A DNA stretch of 64,000 bases from Chitinilyticum aquatile DSM 21506. Lineage in GTDB: Bacteria > Pseudomonadota > Gammaproteobacteria > Burkholderiales > Chitinibacteraceae. The stretch is from contig NZ_AUMS01000001.1 in the NCBI RefSeq assembly GCF_000430805.1, positions 1-64,000 on the forward strand, given 5' to 3'. Positions 44,634-53,293 of the stretch are shown here, one piece after another; within the stretch, counting starts at the first letter, position 1, and the number at the start of each line of letters is the position of its first letter. The notes under the pieces were generated by a model, which searched no databases, was not told the origin of the DNA, and saw only the letters and a list, made by a program, of their open reading frames with translations. The translations under genes were made by a program, and so were the position numbers.

Positions 44634-46265
44634 TCATGCGCTTTTGAGCTTCAGCTTCCAGGCAATGAAGAGTGCGATACCCGGCATCAGGAGGCCGAGC
44701 ACCAGGGAGGCTGCGAGCAGCGGGCTGAGTTCGCTGTAGTTCGCTGCGGTGAGGATTGCGCCGCTGGCCGGGTCTTTCACTTCGCGGCTCAGCGTGAAAA
44801 CCTGGTTGAGGTATTTGGTGCCGAGCTGGCTGGCGGAGAGCGCCAGATTGGTGAACGACGCCATCACGGCGAAATACGTGGCTTTCAGGTGCGCCGGTGC
44901 CGAGTTGGCGATCCATGCCAGCATCGGAATCATCGCGACCTGGCCGAAGGGCGATTCCAGCGCGGTATCGATGAGGGCAATGAAGCGGGCATCGACCACG
45001 CCACCGGTATGCGCCGCCGTCCAGTGGTGCAGGCCATGACTCATGCCCAGCATCGGCAGCGCGAGCAGTGCACCTGCCAGCGTGAGAAAAGCGATCACCT
45101 GCATCAGTGAGCGATCGGCCATGAAACGGCGGAAAATGAACATGCCGGCCAGCGTCAGCGCGCTGCCGATCAGCGACAATTGCGCGAGGAAAGCCTGGTC
45201 GAATTTCAGTTCATCGATCATCCACCAAGTCACGCCCGGCCCGGGCAGGGGCGTGGCGCGATACATGAAAATCACCAGCGCCGTGCCGACCAGCGTGATG
45301 CGCGCAGGGGCATCCAGCTCGCGCACCAGTCGCCAGAGCAGAAACCCGATGATCGCGAGCGAGCCGGCAAAAACAATTTCCTGCCCGTAACTCAGACGCG
45401 ACACCCCCATTGCAATGCTGAAAAGCGCAAACAGCAGGCTGCCGCCAAGCACCCACCAGTTCGGCCGGGTGGTTTCCGCGCTGTGCTGCAGCAGCGCGAG
45501 TGCAGCATGGTGGCTGAGGCCGTGTGACTTGTGCTCCGCCAGCCGCCGCCGCTGCAGCCAGCCGTTCAGCAGCACGCCGGAGACGGAAACGAGCGGGATG
45601 ACGAGCGCCAGCAGATAAACCTGCCGGTACAGCGCCGTTTTGGCCGCATCGGGCAGGGTGTCGGCATCGTTGAACAGCCACAGGTTCACGCCGCCTACCA
45701 GCACGCTGCCGCCAATCACGGCCACGCGCCCCAGGGTCTGCATGGTCGTGTGCATCAGCTTGATGCGTGCTTCATCAATCGGGCTGCCGTCGGGCAGGTG
45801 GCGCGGCACCGCTTCCACCGTCATTGCATCGGCCACGGCATCCTGCAGCATGAAACCCACCGGCATCAGGAGGGTGGCCAGCACGAACCAGGCGTTCACC
45901 GGCATCACTGCCGCCATGCCCTGCGGATTCCCGATCAGCCCGGCCATGATCAGGAGGCTCGCCGCCAGCAGTGTCGCGCCCAGATAGACCAGCCCGCTCT
46001 TGAAGCGCCACAGCAGATCGACCAGATGCCCCATCGGCATTTTCAGCGCCCAGGGAATGCCGGCCCAGAAACCCAGTGCCGCAAGAAACTCGGCCGACAG
46101 CCCAAGACGTTCCTTCACATAGAAGGTGCCGACAATGCCGGTGAGGCCCTGGATGCCAAAAGCCAGATACACCAGCAGGGGAGGCAGGTAGGAAAGCCGC
46201 ATTTCGCGGCCCAGCGACAGGATGTTGCGGTCAAACCACTGCCAGAGCATGGGGTGTCTCGTCAA
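44634..46265 (-). CDS. MFS transporter, resembling the BT1 folate-biopterin family
   Basis: The 543-residue carrier has about twelve to fourteen helices. The N-terminal LVYLAFGIQGLTGIVGTFYVKERLGLSAEFLAALGF and IPWALKMPMGHLVDLLW resemble the BT1 (folate-biopterin) branch of the MFS. Further support comes from GFMLQDAVADAMTVEAVPRH, the DAxADxxVxE-type motif of that family. The likely cargo is a pteridine or folate, but this is weakly supported. A start five codons downstream (MLWQWF) is possible. Confidence 0.75.
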   Translation of the reverse strand: MTRHPMLWQWFDRNILSLGREMRLSYLPPLLVYLAFGIQGLTGIVGTFYVKERLGLSAEFLAALGFWAGIPWALKMPMGHLVDLLWRFKSGLVYLGATLLAASLLIMAGLIGNPQGMAAVMPVNAWFVLATLLMPVGFMLQDAVADAMTVEAVPRHLPDGSPIDEARIKLMHTTMQTLGRVAVIGGSVLVGGVNLWLFNDADTLPDAAKTALYRQVYLLALVIPLVSVSGVLLNGWLQRRRLAEHKSHGLSHHAALALLQHSAETTRPNWWVLGGSLLFALFSIAMGVSRLSYGQEIVFAGSLAIIGFLLWRLVRELDAPARITLVGTALVIFMYRATPLPGPGVTWWMIDELKFDQAFLAQLSLIGSALTLAGMFIFRRFMADRSLMQVIAFLTLAGALLALPMLGMSHGLHHWTAAHTGGVVDARFIALIDTALESPFGQVAMIPMLAWIANSAPAHLKATYFAVMASFTNLALSASQLGTKYLNQVFTLSREVKDPASGAILTAANYSELSPLLAASLVLGLLMPGIALFIAWKLKLKSA

Positions 46266-46423
46266 TCGGGGAAAGCCATGCTAAGGGCGAAGGCCGGCGC
46301 ATGCAAACCGGGAGTTGCGCTTGTTGCCGGAAGAGGACGGTGGGCGGGGCGGGGAAATGGGGTGTGGCAGACGAATCAGGCTGGAATGTCGAGGCAGATT
46401 TTGTGAAAATATGAATACATTGT

Positions 46424-46473
46424 GCCCTATACGCATGCAGCCACTTTGGATAAATGGCTGTGGAAACATACCC
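46424..46473. repeat. Palindromic intergenic repeat, copy 9
   Basis: Read on the minus strand it starts GGGTATGTTTCCACAGCC, has the ATTTATCCAAAG loop and pairs with GGCTGCATGCG. It lies 74 bp before structured element B. Confidence 0.75.
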
Positions 46474-46546
46474 TGGATTATTAATCCTGAATGATGCGAT
46501 TCAAAATGGCTGCCGAGCATGGGGGCAGTTGAAGCAGAAAATTTGA

Positions 46547-46868
46547 CCTGATTATGTCTCTGTTTCAGGAAGTCAAAAGTTTAGCGCCTTTGGCGCGGTA
46601 TTTTCATGCGCGATTCCGTCGCGCCGACGGGTTACTTTCTTTGCGTTGCCAAAGAAAGTAACCAAAGAAAGGCAAGCCCGGCCGGCAGCCCCTTCGGGGT
46701 TCCCTGCGATGCTCGTTTTTCCGGGGGTACGGGACAACTCGCCCTGCGGGCTCAGACACGTCCCGCCCCAGATCCCGGAAAAACTGCGCTTCTCGGCAGC
46801 CTTCAGGGCGGGAGCGTACTAAACGCTGCAATGGTTATTCTGTTTTCTGAAGCAGAGACAGAATCAGG
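46547..46868. mobile_element. Modular structured repeat element, copy B (322 bp)
   Basis: The left end CCTGATTATGTCTCTG is mirrored by CCTGATTCTGTCTCTG at the right. The element contains GCGCC-TTT-GGCGC, then a perfect 14 bp central stem (GGTTACTTTCTTTG / CAAAGAAAGTAACC). The right half, shared with copy A, has a TTTTTCCGG/CCGGAAAAA outer stem and GCCC-TGC-GGGC inside. Relative to copy A the inner stem changes both sides and keeps pairing. No convincing coding region is present. Confidence 0.75.
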
Positions 46869-46916
46869 GAATTTGAAACGGCACATGCCTGCAGTGAATG
46901 CTTCTTACTGGGCTGT

Positions 46917-47210
46917 TTATTTGCGCCGCCGGTGGGTCTGGTTATATCCAATGCTTTCTTCGTTCGAACGGTATAGCACGATCAGGTCGGATTCTTTCTG
47001 GCTGACTTCCTGCTTGTCGTCCGACTCATAAATGATTTCTTTCCTGATCGAAAAATCACTGAGTTGCTCCTTCGTGAAATCCTGTTCGACCAGGGCGTTG
47101 TTCCAGGAGCCAAAATAGCGGATCGAATGCCCAGCGCCCCCAATGTCCTTGCCAATGTAGATTTTTCCGTTAGGGAAGGTCAGCTTGTAGACCACATACT
47201 TGAATTTCAT
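46917..47210 (-). CDS. Small GIY-YIG domain protein
   Basis: The 97-residue product begins MKFKYVVYKLTFPNGKIYIG and continues KDIGGAGHSIRYFGSWNNAL. This matches the GIY-YIG fold start (YxxY...GKxYIGK) with the downstream Arg. It ends SIGYNQTHRRRK. GIY-YIG domains act as nicking nucleases in homing enzymes, repair and mobile elements. This one is a stand-alone minimal domain and the usual catalytic Glu may be the one in SQKESDLIVLYR. Its GC content is clearly below that of its neighbours, suggesting recent acquisition. It lies past the recA terminator. Confidence 0.75.
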   Translation of the reverse strand: MKFKYVVYKLTFPNGKIYIGKDIGGAGHSIRYFGSWNNALVEQDFTKEQLSDFSIRKEIIYESDDKQEVSQKESDLIVLYRSNEESIGYNQTHRRRK

Positions 47211-47306
47211 CGCGACTAATCCTTGTTCCAGAGTCGGCAAGGGAATGGGGCTTCTTTGCGGGGCGAGGATATTGTTCTGCACAAACACCTTGCCATGTGG
47301 AGCCAC

Positions 47307-47340
47307 AAACAAAACGGCCGCTGATGCGGCCGTTTTGTTT
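47307..47340 (-). terminator. recA terminator
   Basis: AAACAAAACGGCCGC / GCGGCCGTTTTGTTT forms a long hairpin with an A/T-rich outer stem. It lies 11 bp past the recA stop and should terminate in both directions. Confidence 0.88.
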
Positions 47341-47350
47341 GAACTGAGGA

Positions 47351-48403
47351 TCAATCCTCCAGCGCTTCCTCGTCTTCGACTGCGCCACCGGCAACAATCG
47401 GTGCAGCGTTGCCGCCGATCTTGCCGCGGATTTTCTGCACGATTTCGTCGGCGACTTCCGGGTTGTCCTTCAGGTACTGGCGGGAGTTTTCCAGCCCCTG
47501 GCCGATCTTGTTGCCGTTGTAGCTGTACCAGGCACCGGCTTTCTCGACGATCTTGTGCGCGACGCCATGCTCGATGATTTCGCCCTCGCGGCTGATGCCT
47601 TCGCCGTAGAGAATGTCGAAGGTGACGACGCGGAAGGGCGGGGCGACCTTGTTCTTGGCGATTTTGACCTTGGTCTGGTTGCCGATGACTTCTTCGCCCT
47701 TTTTCACGGCGCCAATGCGGCGAATGTCGAGGCGCACCGAGGCGTAGAACTTCAGCGCATTGCCGCCGGTGGTGGTTTCCGGGCTTTGCCCCGGCATCAT
47801 GTTGCCGATCTTCATGCGCAGCTGGTTAATGAAGATGACCAGGGTGTTGGTGCGCTTGATGTTGCCGGTGAGCTTGCGCAGTGCCTGGCTCATCAGCCGT
47901 GCCTGCAGGCCGACGTGGGTGTCGCCCATTTCGCCTTCGATTTCGGCCTTCGGTGTCAGGGCTGCGACCGAATCCACCACGATGATGTCGACGCCGCCGG
48001 AGCGCACCAGCATGTCGGCGATTTCCAGTGCCTGCTCACCGGTATCCGGCTGCGAGATCAGCATGTCGGAGACATTCACGCCGAGTTTCTGCGCATACAC
48101 CGGGTCGAGCGCGTTTTCCGCGTCGATGTAGGCGGCGACGCCACCCATTTTCTGGATTTCGGCCACGACGTGCAGACATAGCGTGGTTTTACCGGAGGAT
48201 TCCGGTCCGAAGATTTCGACAATCCGGCCGCGCGGCAGGCCGCCGACGCCGAGGCCGAGGTCAAGGCCGAGCGAGCCGGTGGAGACAACCTGCAGGTCAT
48301 TTTCGATCTGGTTCTCGCCCATCTTCATGATGGCGCCCTTGCCGAACTGGCGTTCGATTTGTGCGAGTGCGGCGGCGAGTGCCTTGCTCTTGTTGTCGTC
48401 CAT
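47351..48403 (-). CDS. recA: Recombinase RecA
   Basis: This 350-residue strand-exchange ATPase is central to recombination and SOS induction. Walker A is GPESSGKT (66-73). Walker B lies in [20 protein letters not shown]. The L2 region [20 protein letters not shown] and [15 protein letters not shown] are also present, and the acidic C-terminus VEDEEALED is typical. The start [13 protein letters not shown] agrees with the family. The promoter at about 48441-48468 carries an inverted repeat in its spacer. The gene is followed by a strong terminator, and recX is unlinked. Confidence 0.98.
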   Translation of the reverse strand: MDDNKSKALAAALAQIERQFGKGAIMKMGENQIENDLQVVSTGSLGLDLGLGVGGLPRGRIVEIFGPESSGKTTLCLHVVAEIQKMGGVAAYIDAENALDPVYAQKLGVNVSDMLISQPDTGEQALEIADMLVRSGGVDIIVVDSVAALTPKAEIEGEMGDTHVGLQARLMSQALRKLTGNIKRTNTLVIFINQLRMKIGNMMPGQSPETTTGGNALKFYASVRLDIRRIGAVKKGEEVIGNQTKVKIAKNKVAPPFRVVTFDILYGEGISREGEIIEHGVAHKIVEKAGAWYSYNGNKIGQGLENSRQYLKDNPEVADEIVQKIRGKIGGNAAPIVAGGAVEDEEALED

Positions 48404-48440
48404 GCTTGCTCCAGACAGAGGTAATTGGTTGGTGTTGCGG

Positions 48441-48468
48441 ATTATAGAACAATCGTTCTGTTTTGCAA
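48441..48468 (-). promoter_or_regulatory. recA promoter with inverted-repeat operator
   Basis: On the minus strand a -35 TTGCAA and a perfect -10 TATAAT are 16 bp apart. The spacer contains AGAAC-GATT-GTTCT. This GAACnnnnGTTC palindrome resembles the LexA box of Gram-positive bacteria, not the CTGT-N8-ACAG box common in beta- and gammaproteobacteria. Confidence 0.6.
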
Positions 48469-48558
48469 ACGGGTCTGTGTGCAGTGTGCAGAGGCGCCGC
48501 ATTCAGCCACGCAGTTGCAGGGGAAAGAATCGGTGTGATGCAGCAAGCACAGACCCGG

Positions 48559-50397
48559 CTAGTCAAGCGTGAAGGAGAAGGTTGCGCCGCCCTCCGGCGC
48601 CGATTTGGCCCAGATGCGGCCGTGGTGGCGCTGGATGATGCGCTCGGCAATCGAGAGGCCGATGCCGTTGCCACTATGGTGCGAGCCGGATTTCAGCCGC
48701 TGGAAGGGCTTGAAGAGCTGGCTGGCCTGCGCCATGTCGAAGCCGCAGCCATTGTCGCTGACGTTGAAAATGGTCCTGTCCTGGTGCCGGGTGCAGTCGA
48801 TGCGGATCAGCGGATTGCGCGTATCCCGCGTGAACTTGAGCGCGTTGTCGAGCAGGTTGTGCAGCACGATGCGCAGCAGTCGCCGGTCGGCGTGCGCCTG
48901 CATGCCGGGCATGATCTCGATGGTGACGTCGTGGTCGGGTTCCAGGATGCTGATTTCGTCGAACAGTTCCTGTGCGAGCGCACTGACATCGACCGGCTCC
49001 TGCTGCAGCTCGGCCTGCGAAAAGGCCTGCAGCGTGGCCAGGTCGTCCAGATGGCTGTGCATGCCCTGCATCGCGATCATCAGCTGCTGCAGATAGGTGC
49101 GGGTGCCAGCATCCTGCTGTCTGGCGGTTTCGTCCTGCAGTATCTGGCACAGACCTTCCATGCGTCGCAGCTGGCCGAGCAGATCCTGCGTGATGACTTC
49201 GCTGAGGCAGTCGGTTTCCTGCCGTGCCTGCGCCAGCGCCCGCGTGCGGTTTTCGACTACGTCCTCCAGATGCTGGCGGTAGTGCTCGAGCTCCAGTTCG
49301 CCGGTCTTGTGCTGGTGAATGTCGATCAGATAGCCGTGCAGGTAGCGCTCCTGCGCGCTGTCGGTGGTTGTATGGGCCAGCAGCAGCACCCAGTTGTCGG
49401 TGCCATCCGCCTTCTTCAGCCGGCATTCGAAGCGCTGCGGCGCGTGGCTGGCATTGGTCTGCCCAAAGAGCTGGTAAATCAGGTGGCGGTCATCCGGATG
49501 AACGACATTGGCGAGGAAGTTGTCCTCGTACCAGCTCGATAGCGGCAAGCCCAGCAGGGCTTCGGCCTGTGGGCCGATGTAGGTGAAACGCCACTCGCCC
49601 GGGCGCGCATCCCAGGGAATGACACTGCTGTTTTCCACCAGCCGGCGGAAGCGGTTTTCGCTGGCGCGCAATGCTTCTTCGGCCTGGCCGCGGCTGATGA
49701 TGTCGGCTTCGAGCTGCAGGTTTTTTTGCTCCAGATCGCCAATGAGCTGGCGCAGCGACTGGCGCGTGGTTTCGAGTGACAGGCCAAGCTCGCCCAGTTC
49801 ATCGTCACGGGCCCAGGTGAAGGCTTCATCAAGCTCGTGGCGTGCCAGCTGGCCGGACTGGCGCAGCAGGCGCTGCAGGGGGGTGAGCAGGCGGGCATTC
49901 AGCAACACATAGATCAGGCCGATGCTGATGATGGCTTGCACGGCAACAGAAATGATGTACTGGCGCTGTTTGCGCTCCAGTGCCTGGATGCCGGGGCCGT
50001 TGTCCATTTCCAGCGTAACCTTGCCGATCTGCTGGCCCTCGCGGATGACCGGCTCGGTGTCGCTGCTCAGACTGTGACTTCGGCGCTCCGGGTGATTGGC
50101 TGTCAGGAAGGTATCCCCGCCGCCGGAGTTGTCCACTACGGTGATCCGCACGATGCGCGGGTCGTTCATCATCGAGTCGATCAGTGGCTGGCCGGCGTCC
50201 GGCGAGAGATTCCACAGCGGGTCCTGCATGCCCAGCGCCAGCAGTTCGGTGAGCCGGCGGTGTTCGTGCGCGAATTGCTGGTTCAGATTGCGCAGTTCGG
50301 CCTGCATGCCGAAATAGCCGTTGATGGTCGCCGGCAGCAGAAGGCCGAACAGGACAGCAAGAATGATGGCTGCACGGAGTGTGAAACGCATTCGCAA
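48559..50397 (-). CDS. Histidine-kinase-like sensor lacking the phospho-acceptor His
   Basis: The 612-residue membrane sensor has helix 1 (~9-27), a periplasmic domain (~30-145), helix 2 (~148-167) and HAMP (~165-225). A PAS domain with a PAC-like motif (~245-365) is followed by a coiled coil, a dimerisation region and a HATPase domain. The ATPase motifs are intact: N-box HNLLDNALKFT (~513-523), G1 DNGCGFD (548) and G2 GNGIGLS (576). The region normally reading SHDLRxPL is instead VITQDLLGQL, so Gln404 replaces the phospho-accepting His. No response regulator gene is adjacent. It may be a regulatory pseudokinase. Confidence 0.85.
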   Translation of the reverse strand: MRMRFTLRAAIILAVLFGLLLPATINGYFGMQAELRNLNQQFAHEHRRLTELLALGMQDPLWNLSPDAGQPLIDSMMNDPRIVRITVVDNSGGGDTFLTANHPERRSHSLSSDTEPVIREGQQIGKVTLEMDNGPGIQALERKQRQYIISVAVQAIISIGLIYVLLNARLLTPLQRLLRQSGQLARHELDEAFTWARDDELGELGLSLETTRQSLRQLIGDLEQKNLQLEADIISRGQAEEALRASENRFRRLVENSSVIPWDARPGEWRFTYIGPQAEALLGLPLSSWYEDNFLANVVHPDDRHLIYQLFGQTNASHAPQRFECRLKKADGTDNWVLLLAHTTTDSAQERYLHGYLIDIHQHKTGELELEHYRQHLEDVVENRTRALAQARQETDCLSEVITQDLLGQLRRMEGLCQILQDETARQQDAGTRTYLQQLMIAMQGMHSHLDDLATLQAFSQAELQQEPVDVSALAQELFDEISILEPDHDVTIEIMPGMQAHADRRLLRIVLHNLLDNALKFTRDTRNPLIRIDCTRHQDRTIFNVSDNGCGFDMAQASQLFKPFQRLKSGSHHSGNGIGLSIAERIIQRHHGRIWAKSAPEGGATFSFTLD

Positions 50398-50593
50398 TCA
50401 GGTCGGTTGGCTGCGGAAGCCCTAGTGTAGTGCAAGCGGCTGACACACGCTGTAGTGAAACAGCACGTGCTGTAGCAAAAATGCTTGCACCAGCATGCAC
50501 CGGTTTTGATGCCGGGCAGGGAAGGGGCGTGTTTTGCTGCACGGCAGCAGTGCGCGCGGCATAATTGGCCGGGTTTTCAGGGGAGACAAGAAC

Positions 50594-51850
50594 ATGAAAG
50601 TCATCGTGCTCGGAGCAGGGGTGATCGGCGTGACGTCAGCGTGGTTTCTGGCGAAGGCCGGCCATGAGGTTACCGTGATCGAGCGCGCGCAGGAGCCGGC
50701 GCGCGAAACCAGTTATGCCAATGGCGGGCAGATTTCCGTGTGCCATGCCGAGCCGTGGGCGAACCCGAAAGCACCGTGGAAAACGCTGCAGTGGCTGGGC
50801 GAGGAAGATGCACCGCTGCTGTTCCGTTTCAAATTTGACTGGAACCAGTGGCGCTGGGGCCTGCGCTTCCTGCAGCAATGCACGCCGGAGCGTGCACGTT
50901 TCAACCTGCAGAATCTGGTGCGTCTGGGGCTGTTCAGCCGCGATACGCTGCAGGCTGTGCGCGGCGAGCTGGGCTTGTCGTACGACGAGCGAACGGAAGG
51001 AATTCTGCACTACTACACCGACGAGGCTGATTTCAACGCCGCGATTCCGGCCGCCGCGCTGATGCGTGAAGTGGGGCTGGACCGGCAGGTGAAATCCGCA
51101 GCCGAATGTCTGGCGATCGAACCTGCCTTGAAGCACTCGCGCCGCCCCATCGTCGGCGGCACCTACACACCAAGCGACGAATCGGGCGATGCGCGCAAGT
51201 TCACCAACGAGCTGGCGAAACACGCCGAAGCGCTGGGCGTGACATTCCGCTACGACTGCGCGATCGACGGGTTTAATGCTGAAGGCGGCGATGTAAAAAG
51301 CGTGCGCGTGCATACCCCAGAAGGTAAAGAAGTGCTCAGCGCCGATCGCTTTGTCGTGTGTCTGGGCAGCTACAGCCCGCTGTATCTGGCGCCCTTGGGC
51401 GTCACGCTCGACATCTACCCCGCCAAGGGCTATTCGGCGACGATTCCGGTCGGCCCCGAACACGAGGCTCCGACAGTCAGCATGACCGACGATGGCTACA
51501 AGCTCGTGTTCTCCAGACTGGGTGATCGCCTGCGCGTGGCCGGCACCGCCGAATTCAACGGTTACAACCTTGAACTGAATGAAATCCGCTGCAAGGCACT
51601 GATCGCGCGCACCAGCGAAATCTTCCCCAATGGTGGCGATTACGCCAACGCCGAATTCTGGACCGGCCTGCGTCCAGCCACGCCGGGCAATCTGCCCTAT
51701 ATCGGCAGCACGCGCTACCCCAGCCTGTGGCTGAACACCGGTCACGGCACGCTGGGCTGGACCGAATGCTGTGGCTCCGCCAAGGCGATTGCCGACTTGA
51801 TCGATGGCAAGAAACCCGAGGTCGATTACCCCTTCGTGCAGGGGCTGTAA
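50594..51850 (+). CDS. dadA: D-amino acid dehydrogenase DadA
   Basis: This 418-residue membrane-associated flavoenzyme oxidises D-amino acids, mainly D-alanine, to keto acids. The FAD fold is MKVIVLGAGVIGVTSAWFLA, and RETSYANGGQISVCHAEPWA is characteristic of DadA. The C-terminus has FWTGLRPATPGNLPYIGSTR and LWLNTGHGTLGWTECCGSAK. AGGGGAGA precedes the ATG. No alanine racemase (dadX) follows; a NagD-like HAD gene does. Confidence 0.95.
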   Translation: MKVIVLGAGVIGVTSAWFLAKAGHEVTVIERAQEPARETSYANGGQISVCHAEPWANPKAPWKTLQWLGEEDAPLLFRFKFDWNQWRWGLRFLQQCTPERARFNLQNLVRLGLFSRDTLQAVRGELGLSYDERTEGILHYYTDEADFNAAIPAAALMREVGLDRQVKSAAECLAIEPALKHSRRPIVGGTYTPSDESGDARKFTNELAKHAEALGVTFRYDCAIDGFNAEGGDVKSVRVHTPEGKEVLSADRFVVCLGSYSPLYLAPLGVTLDIYPAKGYSATIPVGPEHEAPTVSMTDDGYKLVFSRLGDRLRVAGTAEFNGYNLELNEIRCKALIARTSEIFPNGGDYANAEFWTGLRPATPGNLPYIGSTRYPSLWLNTGHGTLGWTECCGSAKAIADLIDGKKPEVDYPFVQGL

Positions 51851-51936
51851 ATGATCTACGGTGCGGCACGGCTAGTGCTGCACCGTATTCGCGGCTAAAG
51901 TCAGCATCTGGTCAAGCAATCAACAGGAACAGGAAC

Positions 51937-52707
51937 ATGATCAAGAACGTGATTTCCGACATGGACGGCGTGGTCTACCGCGGCAAGCAGCTCATTCCCG
52001 GCGCGCAGGCCTTTGTCGACCGCATGCTGGCAGCCAAGATTCCCTTCCTGTTTCTGACCAACAACGCCGAACAGACGCCGTATGACCTGAAACTGAAGCT
52101 CGAATCGCTGGGCGTGCACGGCCTGACGGAAGACAACTTCATCACCGCCGCGATGGCCACGGCGATGTTCCTGAAAAACCAGAAGGACCGCGCCAAGGTC
52201 TACGTGATCGGCGGCGGCGGGCTGATCAATGAACTCTACAACGTCGGCTTCTCGATCTCGGAAAGCAAGCCGGACTACGTGGTCGTCGCCAAATCGACGA
52301 CCTTCAGCTTCGAGCAGATGAAGAAGGCGGTGCGCTTTATTGACCAGGGCGCCAAATTCATCGGCACCAACCCGGACATGATCGACCCGGTCGAAGGCGG
52401 CAACGAGCCGGCGGCCGGCACCATTCTGGCGGCGATTGCTGCTGCTACCGGCAAGAAGCCCTACATCGTCGGCAAGCCCAATGCGCTGATGATGACGCTG
52501 GCGCTCAGAAAGCTCGGCGCACACCCGGACGACACCCTGATGGTGGGCGACCGGATGGATACCGACATCGTCGGCGGCATGGAGGCCGGCATGAAAACTG
52601 CGCTGGTGCTCTCGGGCGTGACGACGACCGACATGATCGACCACTTCCCCTACAAGCCTGACTACGTGTTCAATGATGTCGGCGAGATCGTGCTGGACAA
52701 GCTTTGA
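51937..52707 (+). CDS. NagD-like HAD-IIA phosphatase
   Basis: The 256-residue HAD hydrolase has motif I VISDMDGVVYRG, motif II FLTNNAEQTP, the C2 cap domain (~residues 70-170), motif III in PYIVGKPNALMM and motif IV DTLMVGDRMDTDIVGGMEAG. This is the NagD/UmpH subgroup, which dephosphorylates nucleoside monophosphates or sugar phosphates. CAGGAAC precedes the ATG. The gene may be read through from dadA, 86 bp upstream. Confidence 0.92.
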   Translation: MIKNVISDMDGVVYRGKQLIPGAQAFVDRMLAAKIPFLFLTNNAEQTPYDLKLKLESLGVHGLTEDNFITAAMATAMFLKNQKDRAKVYVIGGGGLINELYNVGFSISESKPDYVVVAKSTTFSFEQMKKAVRFIDQGAKFIGTNPDMIDPVEGGNEPAAGTILAAIAAATGKKPYIVGKPNALMMTLALRKLGAHPDDTLMVGDRMDTDIVGGMEAGMKTALVLSGVTTTDMIDHFPYKPDYVFNDVGEIVLDKL

Positions 52708-52716
52708 TTTTTTCTT

Positions 52717-52765
52717 GGGTATCGGTCCGGAATCCTTTCTGGTAAAGGGATCTGGGTCAATACTA
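52717..52765. repeat. Palindromic intergenic repeat, copy 10
   Basis: It begins GGGTATCGGTCC, pairs GGAATCCTTT with AAAGGGATCT and ends TCAATACT. It starts 10 bp after the HAD gene stop. Confidence 0.65.
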
Positions 52766-52811
52766 TGCCGTGTATGTGGTTTTGCGTGATCGACGGGATT
52801 GGGAGAGGGTG

Positions 52812-53283
52812 ATGTCTGCATGTCCTTGTGGAAGCAAGCTGGAATACGCAGTCTGCTGTGGCCCGATCATCGCGGGTGCGCCAGCGCCCAGTGCCGAAGC
52901 GCTGATGCGTTCACGCTATGCGGCCTTCGTTCTTGGCGAACTCGACCATGTCGAACGCACACATGCGCCGGAAGTGCGCGATGATTTCAACCGGGCAGAG
53001 GCGGAGCGCATCGCGCAGGCTCGAAATCCGCCGTGTTGAAGTCACCGGAGATGAAGCAAAAGTTGAGTTTGTAATCCGTTTCCGGCGCAACCAGCAGGAC
53101 ATGATCCAGGCCGAGCTGGCAAGCTTCCGCCGTGACAACGGACTCTGGCTCTATGTTTCGGGTGACTTCAACCCGCAGATTACCCAGCGGAACGTGAACA
53201 AAGTGGGGCGGAATGATCCCTGTCCCTGCGGGTCGGGCAAGAAGGCTAAAAAATGCTGCGGCACAACGACCGAACTCGCTTGA
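52812..53283 (+). pseudogene. ychJ: Frameshifted YchJ-family (UPF0225) SEC-C protein
   Basis: The first frame encodes MSACPCGSKLEYAVCCGPII, then [20 protein letters not shown] up to AERIAQ near 53018. The second frame continues [20 protein letters not shown] to a C-terminal zinc motif [19 protein letters not shown]. Both ends of a YchJ protein (N-terminal CxCx8CC and C-terminal SEC-C) are thus present. The joint lacks the conserved Trp-Leu-Gly just before LEIR, so a small out-of-frame deletion of roughly ten to twenty-five bases is likely. Unless it is an assembly error, the gene is broken. It is followed 10 bp later by a YkgJ-type gene. Confidence 0.8.
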
Positions 53284-53293
53284 GGGAACGGGG

